Shown here piece by piece: positions 13,361 through 25,614 of a stretch of 64,000 nt of DNA. The notes beneath the pieces were generated by a model. The model saw nothing but the letters and a program-made list of their open reading frames with translations. It made no database searches and was not told the DNA's origin. The stretch is taken from contig CM076144.1 in the NCBI GenBank assembly GCA_038025085.1, positions 48,648,001 through 48,712,000 of the forward strand. The letters are read 5' to 3'. The DNA comes from Tetragonia tetragonoides (Eukaryota > Streptophyta > Magnoliopsida > Caryophyllales > Aizoaceae). Position numbers and translations under genes: made by a program. Each line of letters opens with the position of its first letter. Within the stretch, counting starts at the first letter, position 1.

Positions 13361-13657
13361 GTGCTTGTTTGGTTGAATTAGGGAAGTGAGTTTCCATGGG
13401 AAGTATTAATTCATGGGAAATATAAAATCATGGGAAGTGCCCAAACTTGTTTAGTTGCACTAAGGAACTTTGAATTCATGGGAAGTGATGTGGGAAGTAG
13501 TACTTACCTAGGGGGGGCTTGGTAAGTGACTTTGGAGAAAGTGACTTTCCAGGGAAAGTTAATTCCTAAGTTTTTTTGTCAACCAAACAACAAGGGATTT
13601 TACACTTCCTAGAAAGTTGTACTTCCCATGTTAGTTGTGTGTTAACCAAACAAGCAC
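13361..13657. mobile_element. Tourist-like MITE (297 bp)
   Basis: Perfect 14-bp terminal inverted repeats, GTGCTTGTTTGGTT and its complement, are flanked by TAA on both sides (13358-13360 and 13658-13660). A 3-bp TWA target duplication is the mark of PIF/Harbinger-derived Tourist MITEs. The interior is non-coding, with repeated GGGAAGT and GTGACTTT words. Confidence 0.8.
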
Positions 13658-15164
13658 TAAGTAGGGAAAAAAGATAAAGGGGAAAAAGAGCAAACTCGGG
13701 ATCAGAGATGGGGATTGTTTGTGGGGGGTTGGGAAAGCTTATTATAAAATCAAGACCCAATAATTGAATGAACCCACCAAAGTCCAAAACTATTGTGAAG
13801 AGAGAGAATAAAACAGAGAAGAAAATGAAGAACTAATGGGAAAGATTAGGTGTGCTTTGAAAGTGGTCCGAGACTGAGTTCTATGTGCATGCTTTAGCCT
13901 ACACCCTCATACATCGATAAAGAAATCTTACAGTTTTTGTTTTTTGTTTTTTTGGCCGAAGTTTCTGACGCAATACTTTAAAGAGCAAATTTTGAGATTA
14001 AAATGAGGTTACTATTTAGAAATGTAGGAGTCATTTATTATGAGTTATGATCTTTATTTTACGAACAGGTCGTCTTAAACAAGTTTTTGTGCACTTTAAA
14101 ATAAAAAAAAAAAAAAAGAAGAAACTGACCCCTTTGCCTTTTTCTTTTTTCTGTTTATGTTCTTTCCTTCTAATCTTTCTTTTTTAGAAATTTTATGCAA
14201 TGTACTTTGTCTGTTTTGTAATTGAGTAATCCAACATGAAAAAGAGATTAGAATCTCCTTTGGCTTGTGTTATGGACCAATAACTTTTAGCAAAATCCAA
14301 TGTAAGAACAAATGTCTTGAGTTTGTTGTGTGTTAGAAAAGGGTTATTTCATATGAGTGACTAGTCACTTTGTTAAATCAAAATCAATCTTGATTTAACA
14401 AAAAAATAAATCTTTTTCCCTGATCATATCATGTGACTAGACCTCACATAACATTTTCCACAAAAATATAAATGATCAGAAAAGGGATTTTTTTTTAAAA
14501 AAAAATTGGGTTATTGAAGAGTTGAAGACAAAACTTGAATCTCCCAACCCTTTTTTTCTTTTCTAATGCATACATAAATGCTTTATTTCCTCAAATTGTA
14601 ATAACAATAACAACAGAGAAACAAACAACAACATTATTACTGTGACATGAAAGTGGAAAGAGTGTAAAAACAACAAAAAACTCACCAGCAACACCATCAG
14701 AAAACAGCAAACGTGACCGGTACACGGCCTTGATGTTGTTTTCTCTTTCATGCCCTTTCTTTTGACTTGTTTTTTTGTTGCTGCTCTTTGTGACTTGTGA
14801 CACCCCCTAAAATGGGAAACACTTCAAAACGCCTGCCTGTTTTCAGCAACAGTGTATTAATGTTGAATAACAATAGCGACTTGCACACGCTAGCTAGCTA
14901 GCAACAAACACCATTTACTATTCGGCTTTCACTTTTGTCCTCAACTCTCAACCCCTGAAAACGACATCAAATATTCTGTCTATTATTAATCAACAATAAT
15001 AATAATCGCCATTTATAAAAGTTGGTAAATTTTGCTTGGATACTATATCAACGAGTTTCGGCTCTTATGGGTGTACGAGTTTCGGCCGGGTTTTTTTCCA
15101 AAATGAATTATTAATTATCGGAAGAAAAAAAAAAGCATTTAAAATGTAAAAATAGAAGACTTAC
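13658..15164. other. Noncoding AT-rich region
   Basis: No gene supported. Contains several A and T homopolymer runs and a GCTAGCTAGCTAGC tract near 14889-14902. It would be intronic if the distal BRX 5'UTR exon proposed at 15165-15531 is real. Confidence 0.4.
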
Positions 15165-15531
15165 GTGTATATGGTGAAATGGGAAAGAGAATCAGAGGTT
15201 GAATGAATTTGATTCTGGTGTACAAAAATGGGTTTGATGGAAATTTTGTTAAATTTGGAAAAATGTGGGATGGTGAGATGAGAGAGAAAATCAAGTGCCG
15301 GTGATGATTTCTGGTGACTTTAGACAAAAATGGGAAGTAGTATGTATGTGTGTTTTCTGTTACCTTGGAATTTGAGCTTCCGAGGATCGCGTTGGTGATA
15401 TTATATGCTCCAAATCGGAATATATAATTACGGCCACAACCGCGAGGGAGAGGGAGAGAGAGAGGGGTTGGAGAGAGAGAGAGAAGAAGATCAGAAGAGT
15501 ACAAATGAGTTGAAGCAGAGGTATTTAAATA
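15165..15531 (-). promoter_or_regulatory. Possible TATA promoter and 5'UTR exon, minus strand
   Basis: On the minus strand TATTTAAATA (15531-15522) is followed at the usual distance by a strongly pyrimidine-rich CT leader (about 15490-15425), a typical plant 5'UTR. Two donor-like sites follow: CCAAG|GTAACA (exon end about 15365) and a consensus AC|GTAAGT (exon end 15165). The next minus-strand gene is BRX, 3.8 kb further, where an acceptor-like site precedes the start codon. I infer a noncoding first exon of BRX or an independent noncoding transcript. A 121-codon reading frame here is low-complexity and probably not a protein. Confidence 0.4.
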
Positions 15532-15855
15532 GGGAGAGGTGACGGCGTTACTTAACGGGGGTTAATTGGTAAAAACTTAAAAAGAAGGTGATGATGACTC
15601 AGCGAGCCGTTAAAGGGACTAGCCGTATAAACAACAATGGGGGAGATTGATGATATATATGGAAAATGAAGAACTTGTTAGATTTGGTGGATTAGATTAT
15701 ATATATACTGTATTAGTTATATTTTGTACACTGAAGTAAACAAATCCTATAAGATAAGATGAGATTTATCTTTCCTTTTGAGTTTGATATTCTTTTTTTT
15801 TTTTGAGAAGTTGTATCTGTTAACTCGATAAAATCTCGAATACGTGATTGGTTTA

Positions 15856-16087
15856 GGCTCTGTTTCTTTCGTTGTTTATATGCTGCATTTTGTTCCGTTC
15901 CGTTTCGTTCCGTTCTAATCCGTTCCGTTCCGCGCCGCATTCTGTACTTCATTTTATCTCACATAATTTTGAATTATCCGCACCGCGTCGTTCTGTTCCG
16001 TTCTGTTCCAATCCGTTTCGTTCCTCACCGTCACGCACCATTCCGTTCATCACCGTCCCGCACCATTCCGTTGAAGAGAACATGGCC
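15856..16087 (+). mobile_element. Tourist-like MITE, GGCCCTGTTC family, copy A
   Basis: Starts GGCTCTGTTTCTTTC and ends GAGAACATGGCC, with TTA on both sides (15853-15855, 16088-16090). The interior is made of CCGTTCCGTTCCG-type short repeats. The same ends and interior recur at 16441 and 37516. Confidence 0.75.
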
Positions 16088-16417
16088 TTAAATACACAAT
16101 ATTACGTGCCTATACCTACGACATAGCATTACTACTATTTATGTGTCACCCCACTTTTAACTTTTAAGCATACATTTCCGAAAATAAGTCATCACCCTCT
16201 TTATCCCAAGTTGGAATCCTCTGTTGTTCCTCTCTCTCTTTTTTTCTCTCATTCTCTCTCCTCCAAAAACTCTTTGAACCCCCAAACCCTCCTTATTTAC
16301 TAAGGAAAGAGAGGAACTGGGCCTCTATGATACTATAGAGGATCCATACCCCTTTATCCAAGTGTTGCTTAAAATGCTCACTCATCTACCCACAATATTT
16401 TAATTTTGCAAGAGTAG

Positions 16418-16725
16418 ATGTCTTGTGTGGATTGGACTTAGGCCCTGTTCTTTTCGTCGATTCCATGTTGCATTCCGTTTCGTTCCGTATTCTGTACTTC
16501 ATTTTATCTCACATTTTTTTGAATTATCCGCGCCGCGCCGTTCTGTTCCGTTCCGTTCCAATCCGTTCCGTTTCGTTCCTCACCGTCCCGCACCATTCCG
16601 TTGAAGAAAACAGGGCCTTAGTCCACCGTAAATCAATAACACTAGTGAAAATATTTAGGAATATAAATGTATATTTAAAAAGATTTAAATGACCATTGAT
16701 CTATTATGAACTAAGTCCACACATG
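16418..16725 (-). mobile_element. TGTGTGGACTTAGT-family MITE, interrupted by another MITE
   Basis: Read on the minus strand it starts TGTGTGGACTTAGTTCAT (from 16723) and ends CTAATCC-like then ACACAAGACAT, matching the ends of the elements at 29241 and 52091. A complete Tourist-like MITE (16441-16617) with TTA duplications splits its left end, so this family was here first. Confidence 0.6.
16441..16617 (+). mobile_element. Tourist-like MITE, GGCCCTGTTC family, copy B
   Basis: 177 bp with inverted ends GGCCCTGTTCTTTTC and GAAAACAGGGCC-type, flanked by TTA (16438-16440, 16618-16620). Interior of CCGTTCCG repeats. It is nested inside another MITE. Confidence 0.82.
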
Positions 16726-18222
16726 TTTTTGTATTGTAGGAAAGTTACCCACCTATTGAAGGTCATTAATACAACTTTAACCCCAAAATAATATTATATT
16801 TCAGCTCTCTTTTTTTTTTTGTCTTTTTTTGTTCCTTCTACCAAGGTTGCTCTAAGAAATATTTATCCCATAAAAGCCCAAATTCTCCTTTTAAACACAC
16901 CCCCAAAAAAACCTAGGGAAGATAGTGCTCTAGGAAATCTCAATGTGAACATGAACTTTTTGGATAAATTTGGCATATTAGAGTGTAATGGTTTTCATTT
17001 ATTTAGTAGTTGGTTCAGTTAAATTTAATGGTGTTCTGATATGAAATACTTATTTATCGCACGTTTTATTAGTGAAATTCAGTTCAATTTAGTGGTAAGT
17101 TAGGTCTTGTTTTAATCAGCTTAACTCTTTGGGTAAATTATTTTCTACTTATTTAATAATTGGTTCAATTCAATTCAATTAATGTTTTATATTTTTCTCA
17201 CAAATTACTATTCAGTTTAGTGGAATTCAATTCAATTTATTCAATTCAATTCAATTTAGTGAAAATGATACACTTTTCTTACATTCTCAACTGTTTAATT
17301 CAGTTGAAAGAGAATTCACTCGAAGACAACATTAAGTTTGTTTTGTTTTTCCAAATTATTTCCGAGAGGTGGACAACATAATAACTAATTGATTTAACTC
17401 TAAAGCTCAAAAAAAAAATATATAATTTTTTTTTATTTTGTGGGTGCGTAAAAAAAGACGAGATCATTAGTACGGAGAAACAAAAATTAATTTAGCGCAC
17501 GATCTTGATAAAATAGACGCAGGCGCGGATAATTTGTCCAAAGAATTTAACCAGCGAAAATTTTATGTTACACTACAAAGAATTTTGTCTCGGGGTACGA
17601 GGACAGATGGGCCAGGCCCGGTTTAACAATGGGCCCGATTCTGTCGGTCTGAGAAGAGCAGAGGCTTTAATTTACTAACGTGTAGGGTAAGTATTCCACG
17701 TGTCAATTTCTAATTCGATACAATCACTCCTGATGAATGATCACTCAAATTACTGCTTTGGGTTTTTGATTAGTTTTTCTCGTAATTTGACAGGTGACTT
17801 GAGGGTGGACTGGGGAGGAACCATCCCACCCGAAAGGGCATGAACAGTTCATTAAAAAAATAAATAAATGTTAGTATGTTACCAAAAATAAATAAATAAC
17901 TAAATGTGATTAAAATATTGAAAGTGTTGAATATACTTTGGCCATGGCAATCATTTGAAATGGATGAAGAGTGATAATCATGCGATTATATATAATCATG
18001 CCAATTGCTTATACAATTTTATCATTAATCTATTAGATTTGGATGTATTTGATAATTTGGTTTCCTTGGAGGCTTGAAGCAATGATATTTGGACCACTTA
18101 TGTTTCGCATTGTTGACATTAGAAAAATAACCAAAATTGTTAGACGATTAGGTGGGGAACATAAATATAATGCTAACATAAAATTATTGCGCGAATTGTG
18201 GTGCTCAAACGAGTAAGGTTAA
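16726..18222. other. Noncoding region with TTCAATTCAATT-rich tract
   Basis: No gene supported. Repeated TTCAATTCAATT words occupy about 17160-17290. A patch near 17610-17635 has GGGCC and GGCCC words and 17697-17703 has CACGTGTC-like sequence (ABRE/G-box core), but no coding gene starts nearby, so I give these no role. Confidence 0.45.
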
Positions 18223-18555
18223 GAATGTGTTCTTTTTTAATTATTGAATTTTACTGAATCAGAATCAGTGAAAGGATCTCATCAAATTAGTGGCAATAAT
18301 TGGCAATACCTCCTTATTTAATTAGTGAAAATTTTAGTGGCAGAATCTTACCTAATCGGTGGTGACCAATGGAAAAGAACACGTCTATATTCACCAAATC
18401 AGTGGCATATATGCACTTACGGAATTAGTGAGAATGAGCAGCAGTCGCTTATTGAATTAGCGAGAATCATTAGCGAGACCTTACGAAATCACTATGAATC
18501 AGTGACAAAACATTAACCAATCAATGAGAATTAGTGACACAACCCTACTGAATCA
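18223..18555 (+). mobile_element. AATCAGTGGCAGG-family MITE, copy 1 (truncated)
   Basis: Begins GAATGTGTTCTTTT, the worn left end of the family seen complete at 26268 and 28545, and consists of diverged units of AATCAGTGGCAGGACCTTAC. The right end (expected AAAAGAACGCACCC) is missing. Confidence 0.6.
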
Positions 18556-18670
18556 GACTCGAGCCGATTATGATTAAAGATAATCCGAATCTGAATATGA
18601 TAGATATGGACTCTAAATAAGACCAGACCCGATTATAATTTGGATTCGACTAGTATTGCTATTTAACCAA

Positions 18671-19091
18671 TCTTCTCTATCTTCTCTATATATATAAAGC
18701 TGGCATATTTGGTGAGTTTTGAGTCATGCCACATCATTAAATGTAATATTAGAATAATTTTAAAAAAAATAAAATTGAGAGTTTGACTTGTGATGAATAA
18801 CTAGAGTTTTATAAATGTTATAACTTAATCTTTGTCAAAACTTCAAAAACAAATGTAATCTTCTACACATATTCAAAAAAATAATAATATTTGTACTATC
18901 GTATTCGCATCGAAAAATACTTCAAAATGAGATGCATTTACAGTATGTTTAATCTTAACGTATAAGATCATATCCAATTTTAATTAGCGTAAATATATTT
19001 TAAAATATATAATATTGAAGAATAAAATAACAAGGAAAATAATAAAAATATATATAACTTAACCTGTGCATCGCACGGGCATCATTACTAG
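18671..19091 (+). mobile_element. Small non-autonomous Helitron
   Basis: The left end, TCTTCTCTATATATATAAAG-like, starts after an A. The right end is CTAG (19088-19091) followed by T, the Helitron A|TC...CTAG|T arrangement. A 7-bp hairpin (CCTGTGC ATC GCACGGG, 19063-19079) lies 8 bp before CTAG, where Helitron terminator hairpins sit. It has no coding capacity for RepHel. An interior block (CATCGAAAAATACTTCAAAA and neighbours) is shared with the cluster at 44.5-48.1 kb. The exact left base is ambiguous because TCTTCTCTA is duplicated. Confidence 0.75.
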
Positions 19092-20097
19092 TTTATAGCT
19101 AAAAGTTAGATAAAATAAGGTCATTAAGTTCAAATTAGATAAAAAAAACCAAACAAGTACAATTAAAATTATATTCATTAATTATCATACTAAATGATCG
19201 TAGTTGTAAATGAAAACAATATCGAGATGCAAATTAATTTGAATCCAGTGAATATCTAACCCGATCAGATAAAGAAAGGCCAACTCGAATATAACAAGTG
19301 GTTGTTTCGACTCAAAATTCTGACAATTTCGATCCGAATCTTATCCATGAACATCCCTAACCCTAAATACAAGACAAGCCGAGCGGAATGCTCCATACGG
19401 TCACGGGGAGGGATAAAAATGTAAGCGTACGTGCATCTCGGTGCATGTATGTTGCATTGTTGCTGGCGTCTGGCGAAGCCTAGCTAGGCGAATAGACGAT
19501 GCAACAAAATCCAAATTGGAAGGTAAGAAAAGAAAAGAAGATCCATCGACAAAATACCCGTGGGAGAAAAAGATTCTCCATTCTCATCTCTCACTTCTTC
19601 AAGTTTCTAACTATTGACTAATGAGAAAATAGAGCCTCGGTTGTTACGTGACTTTGTCTTTTTACCTTGATGATGTACCGTACTAACGTAGTTATAGATA
19701 CATATATAAGTATAGTATATAGTACATCAGTACATAGAAATAAGCTTATTTTGCCGACTATATCTATATTGTACCGGCTGCTGTGACGAATGACTTAACA
19801 TTGCAACTGTAAACACCAGTTGTCTATTTTATATGGAGCACTCACTGGTTCAACATTTCCGTAATGTCTTACTGTATTTGGTCGGTTTTTGGATTTTGGT
19901 TTTTGGTTTTTGGTTTTTGGTTTTTGTCATCATCTATAATCCATGCTCCATCTCTTTTTTTTTTCTTCTTCTAGTTTTCTCTTTCCGTTTGGCTTTTGGG
20001 GTTGATGATGAATGATGAAGCACTTTTGGTTATTAATTACTAAAATAAATAAAATAAATACTTAAACATAAAAACATACTCCAAGATGGTATATTAA
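19092..20097. other. Noncoding region
   Basis: No gene seen. A GGTTTTT heptamer is tandemly repeated about 19884-19927. Confidence 0.5.
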
Positions 20098-20523
20098 GAA
20101 TGTGTTTTTTTTTCACTGAATTAAATTGGAATAAAGTGAACAGAATTAGATTGGACAAAACTTGATTGTAATGTTCTTGAGAAATAGTGTTTTCTTTTTC
20201 ACTTATTTGAATTTATTCAATCAGATAAAATCAGTGGTAAGACCTTATTGAATAAATTAAAATTAGTAGTAGGACATTACCCAATCAGTGGAAATCAGTG
20301 GCAGAACCTTACCTCAATCAGTGGAAATTCAGTGGAAAAAGACAAATTACTTCTCACAAAATCAGTGGCATGCAGGACCTTAATGAATCAGTAGAAATCA
20401 GTGGCAGGTATTTACCGAATATGTGGAAATCAGTGCCAAGGTCTTACCCAATTAGTGAGAATTAGTGACAATTGGCAAGACCTTACTCAATCAGTAAGAA
20501 TCAGTGGAAAAGAACGCACCCCA
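20098..20523 (+). mobile_element. AATCAGTGGCAGG-family MITE, copy 2
   Basis: Left end GAATGTGTTTTTTTT, right end AAAAGAACGCACCCC, interior with many diverged units of AATCAGTGGCAGGACCTTAC. Outer bases have drifted and I could not define a clean target duplication. Confidence 0.65.
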
Positions 20524-20671
20524 TATTATTGAACTAAACGTATTGAACTATGAATTGAACTGAAATGAATCGATTTTAAAATAAGTGGAAAAGCTCGAGC
20601 ACAACCTAAGAATGTGGGTTTATATGGCTTACTTTTTCTAGCGAATGTGTATAGTATTTGACCTACCAAAA

Positions 20672-20893
20672 AGTTGGAATAGGTGGTTATACTCTGAGCT
20701 GATGTGTCATGTGAGGTGGCAAAAGTTTGTTACAAATACTATTTTGAGTTTTTTATGACAGCCTGTACTTTGCTGAGCTATATAATGCTCTAAACGTGTA
20801 ATACACAAATCAGTTTTGTCAGAATAAAATTCTCTCCTCTTCTTCCCTCCTTTTGTTCTCTCTAGCTTAATCATGGCGATTTTACAGTCAACT
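20672..20893 (+). repeat. 5' LTR of the copia element
   Basis: Contains a CTATATAATGC TATA-like motif (around 20780) and AATAAAA (20824-20830). It ends CAACT directly before the primer binding site. Confidence 0.9.
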
Positions 20894-20905
20894 TGGTATC
20901 AGAGC
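20894..20905 (+). other. Primer binding site (initiator Met-tRNA type)
   Basis: TGGTATCAGAGC immediately follows the left LTR. This is the usual plant copia priming sequence, complementary to the 3' end of initiator methionine tRNA. Confidence 0.9.
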
Positions 20906-21225
20906 TCCCGTCATTGATGAGTATTTTGAGAACTTCAAGTTGAAGAGTTTAGAGTTCGTTATTTCTTCTTCTGATATTCTTAATTAAACACTTCCGCAAA
21001 TTAATTTCTGGATTGAATCTCCATTTCAATTTTAAAAGTCATTCATCTTCGAACGATTGATTCGTGTTCATCAATCGCTCAAGCCTACAATCATCTTCAT
21101 CAATTGCAAATTTGGGATTGATTTTTTCATTTTCTTTCATATTCGATTTCTTGATTCGATTCATCAAGAAATCCAGCTCATCTGGAGATTCAACCTAATT
21201 TTTCTCTGATAATCGAACTCCTACA

Positions 21226-24200
21226 ATGACAGGAGATTCATTGTTTCAAAATCCACTGCTTCTTCATCCATCAGATGGACCTGGTTCTCTTGCTTTGCCT
21301 ACGAAATTGATCGGTGTTGAAAATTATAGGTCCTGGAAGAAATCAATGGAGATTAGCTTAGCCACTAAGCGAAAACTAGGGTTTGTCACTGGAACAGTAG
21401 TCAGGCCAACTGAAGCTGCTAATGCATAGCAATGGGACACATGTAACAGTATGGTAATTGCCTGGATTATTAATTCAGTGACTGAATCTATTGGTCAATC
21501 TATATTGTATATGAATTCTGCTTGTGAAATATGAAAACAACTTGACAAGAGATTTTCCTTGAGTAATGGATCTAGGAAGTAAAGATTGACTAAGACTGTG
21601 TATGACCTTAAGCAGAATAAAGGATCTATAAATGAGCATTACACTAAAATGAGGGGGTTATGGGAGGAGATTGAAGCTATGAGTGCTTTGCCTAAATTTA
21701 CTACTGTCACAACTGAGATCAGTGCTTTCCTAAAGGCATTTGATCAACCGCAAGAAGAGCAAAGGTTGTTTCAGTTCTTGAATGGACTGGATGAGGCAGA
21801 TGCACCTCAAAGAAGTCACTTACTGCTTATGCGTCCATTACCTAGTGTTGAGTGTTCTTGTGCTATGCTTCAACAAGAGGAGTCTTTGAAGGAAATTCTT
21901 GATGTTCATAAACTAGAAGTTGAGGCAATTGCTTTATACAACAAGAATACTGAAATGGTGTGTACTCAGTGAAATAATAAGGGTCATACTAGGGAGAGAT
22001 GTTGGTTGGTGATAGGATATCCTCCATGGCATTCTCAAGCCAAACATTATCCTCAAAAGAAAGGCAAAGGTCTCAGGATTATGAAACCACAAGGAAGGAG
22101 TGGAACTGAGTTTAAAACTGCAGCACATGTTGATGCTAGCAGCACCAATTCAAGGCAAGACAGTGGAATGATAAGCTTCACTCAGTAACAATTTGAGCAA
22201 CTACTCAAGGGGTTACCACATGCTCCTATGAGCAGAAATGTGAACACCCAGACAAAACTTTATGAACTTGAAAGTAGCTTTGCAGGTAATGCTTTCTGTT
22301 CTAATGTGTCTGTTACTACTTCAGATTGGATATTTGATACTGGGGCAACATACTACATGACCTCTGATTTGGCTAGTCTTACTAATGTTAGACCTATGAC
22401 ACATAAGCCTATTAACCTGCCTAATGGTCAAACATCAGAAATCACACATATAGGTCAATTGCAGCTACAAAATGGCCTAATTCTTTATGATGTGCTGTAT
22501 GTTCCTTCTTTCAAGTTCAAGTTGTCAAGAATGATAAATTGTGTGTTCTGTTTTATCCAAAATTCTGTTTAATACAGGATTGTCTAACCAAGGCAGTGAA
22601 AGGCTTTATTAGAGAGGAAATGGGACTCTACTACCTTGTGAACACACAACCTGACAAAATTTATCCTCATTTGACCAAAGTTGCTGTCACAATCAGTGAC
22701 ACATGTGTTTCTGCCACAAGTACACCAACAAGCTTATCTTCAGTATTTGTTTCTTGTTCTGATGATAAAACTACATAATTGTCTTCTTATGTATGTAATA
22801 AACTCACAAAATTAAGTCTGTGGCATAATAGGCTAGGGCATGCTCTTTATGACAAAATAAGACATATTCCTGCTGTATTGCCAGATGTCAAACACAAGAT
22901 TAGTGATGTATGTGTGACTTGTCCTATGGCAAAAATGACTAAATTGCCTTTTTCTTCAAGTTCATCTAAATCTGCACATCTCTTTGATCTCGTTCATATT
23001 GATATTTGGGGTCCCTATGCTACACCTACACATAATCAATTCAGATTTTTTCTTACTATAGTAGAGGACTATAGTATAGCCACATGGACATTCCTTCTGA
23101 AAAATAAATCTCAGTCATTTGATACTTTGAAAATTTTTCTACATTTTGTGAGAACTCATTTTGGGTGTCCTATTAAAACACTAAGGTCAGATAATGCCTT
23201 AGAGTTTGATTCTGGACCATGTCAAGAGTTTTTCAGTGAAAATGGAATTGTTCATCAGACCACTTGTGTGAAAAGTTCTGAACAGAATGGGAGAGTTGAT
23301 AGAAAGCACAAACACATACTTGAAATAGCCAAGACACTGAGGTTTCAAGCTAGTTTGACTATAAGGTTTTGGGGAGATTGTGTTCTTACTGCAACACACT
23401 TGATAAATAGGTTGCCTACACCTGTGCTGCAACAGAAAACTCCTTATGAGCTTCTTCTTTAGAAGACACCCTCCTATGAACATTTAAGGGTGTTTGGATG
23501 TCTCAGTTAAGTTGTTAATCCAGATTTAAACACAGACAAATTTAAACCTAGAGGAGTTCCCTGTGTTTTTATAGGTTATCCCTCTACACAGAAGGGTTAC
23601 AAACTCTTAAACCTGCTTACTCACAAAACCTTTGTGTCAAGGGATGTCAGGTTTGTGGAACGTATATTTCCCTTTCATCATGACTACAACACCTTACTCA
23701 TGCAGCCTCTCCCATCTTCACTTCTCCCTACTACCATTTTAGCTGCTACAACCTTTGATGAAACCTACATAGCTAATACTAATCAGTCACAGCAGCCTGA
23801 TCAAATAATGCCTACCCCTAAGGCTCTAAACCTATTCAACCAAGGAGATCAACTAGGGACTCTCGTGCTCCATCTTGGTTCTTTGACTATGTTAGTGCTG
23901 CAGTTGCATTGTCTAGTCTTCCTAATCACTCTACCATTCCTCATTTTGTCAGTAATGTCACTACTACTAAGGTGAAACACCAGCTCAAAGCTTTTCTCAC
24001 AACTATTGACACCACTAGTGACCCTGAAACATTCAAGGAGGTTGTTCAGAGTCCTGCTTGGTGCTCAACTATGAATTTAGAGTTGGAGGCTCTTGAAGAA
24101 AATGAGACATGGACCATTACTGATCTTCCACCTGGTAAGAAGGCCATTGGGTGCAAATGGCTCTACAAAACCAAGTATAACGCTGATGGGACAGCTGAGA

Positions 24201-25607
24201 GACCCAAAGCTAGGTTAGTTGTTCAAGGTTGTGGACAGAGATATGCAGAAACATTTGCACCTGTTGCAAAGATGACCACTGTGAGGGCCTTGCTGGCTGT
24301 GGTTGCCATGAGAGGGTGGCACACTTGCCAAATGGATGTAAAAATGCCTTTTTACATGGAGATCTGACTGAGGAGGTGTATATGGCTCTACCTTCTGTTT
24401 ATACTCAAGCAGGACAGAAAATTAGCTGTCAAAGGGGGAATAACACTGGTGTGAATGTTTCCCTGTCAAAAGGTTCAAATCTGAAGGTGTGCAAGCTTAT
24501 TAAGTCTATGTATGGATTGAAGCAGGCACCAAGGCAATGGTTTGCCAAGCTTTCAGCTGCACTCTTGTCCTTTGGATACAGTCAATCCAAAGCTGACTAC
24601 TCCTTGTTCACAAGACAATATGAAAGCACATTTACAGCAATTCTGGTGTATGTAGATGATATGGTGAATACTGGGAACAGTCTTGAAGAAATTCAGAAAG
24701 TAAAAAAGCTTCTTAGTCAAGAGTTTCAAATGAAAGATCTTGGTGAGCTAAGATATTTCCTTGGTCTAGAAATTGCAAGATCAGAACAAGGCATATTTAT
24801 CTCATAAAAGAAGTATGTGAATGATATGCTGAATGAATTTGAGATGGACAAGGTTAGAGTTGTCAAACTTCCTTTGGATCAACATACTAAGCTGACCTTA
24901 GATGATGGAGAACCTCTTGCAGAACATGATGGTTACCGGAGACTTATAGGAAAATTGATCTATTTGACAATAACTAGGCCTGACATCACATTTTCTGTAC
25001 AGCTCTTGAGTCAGTTTATGCATGCCCCAACTCAGAACACATGAAAGCTGCAGTTCATGTGCTCAGATACTTGAAGACAACACCAGGTCAAGGGATACTT
25101 ATGGCACACAGTTCAAGTGCTCATCTAACAGCATTTTGTGATTCAGACTGGACAAGCTGCCCTATATCAATAAGGTCCACAACAGGTTTCTGCATACTGT
25201 TAGGAAAATCACCAATGTCTTGGAAGTCCAAGAAACAGCAAGTTGTTGCAAGAAGCTCTGCTGAGGTAGAGTATAGATCAATGGCTTTGACTACATGTGA
25301 AGTAACCTGGCTGGCTAGTTTACTGAAAGATTTGGGGATTCAGAAGATACCATTTGTGGATTTGAAGTGTGACAACCAAGCTGCTCTATACATTGCTGCA
25401 AACCCAGTGTTTTATGAGAGAACCAAACACATAGAGGTTGACTGTCACTTTGTGAGAGACAAGATTTAAGAAGGTTTTATAAAACCAAGTTATGTGCCTA
25501 CAAACTTCCAGCTAGCAGACATTCTGACTAAGGTGCCATCTGTTGATCAACACAGGAGACTCTTGAGCAAGCTTGGAGTGACAGATCCTTTACACTCCTC
25601 AGCTTGA
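21226..25607 (+). pseudogene. Degenerate copia gag-pol
   Basis: Fragments in order: gag N-terminus (from 21226); gag UBN2-like part (21586-21972); a zinc knuckle whose second Cys codon is TGA (21970-21972); protease with DTGA (about 22336); integrase with HNRLGH and CVTC zinc residues (from about 22814) and the D,D part of its catalytic triad, where the motif normally reading VERKH reads VDRKH (about 23294-23308), so the Glu is Asp; reverse transcriptase with YVDD (about 24649); RNase H (25041-25469). A one-base shift near 24342 separates two RT frames, and stops occur at 21427, 23461, 24805 and 25467, among others. It cannot make a full polyprotein. Confidence 0.9.
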
Positions 25608-25614
25608 GGAGGTG

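Noticed and set aside
15139..15504. 121-codon minus-strand frame
   Set aside because: Low-complexity Ser/Pro/Leu sequence from a CT-rich leader; better explained as 5'UTR.
17600..17710. GGGCC words and a CACGTGTC motif as a promoter
   Set aside because: No coding start or plausible exon follows on either strand within reach.
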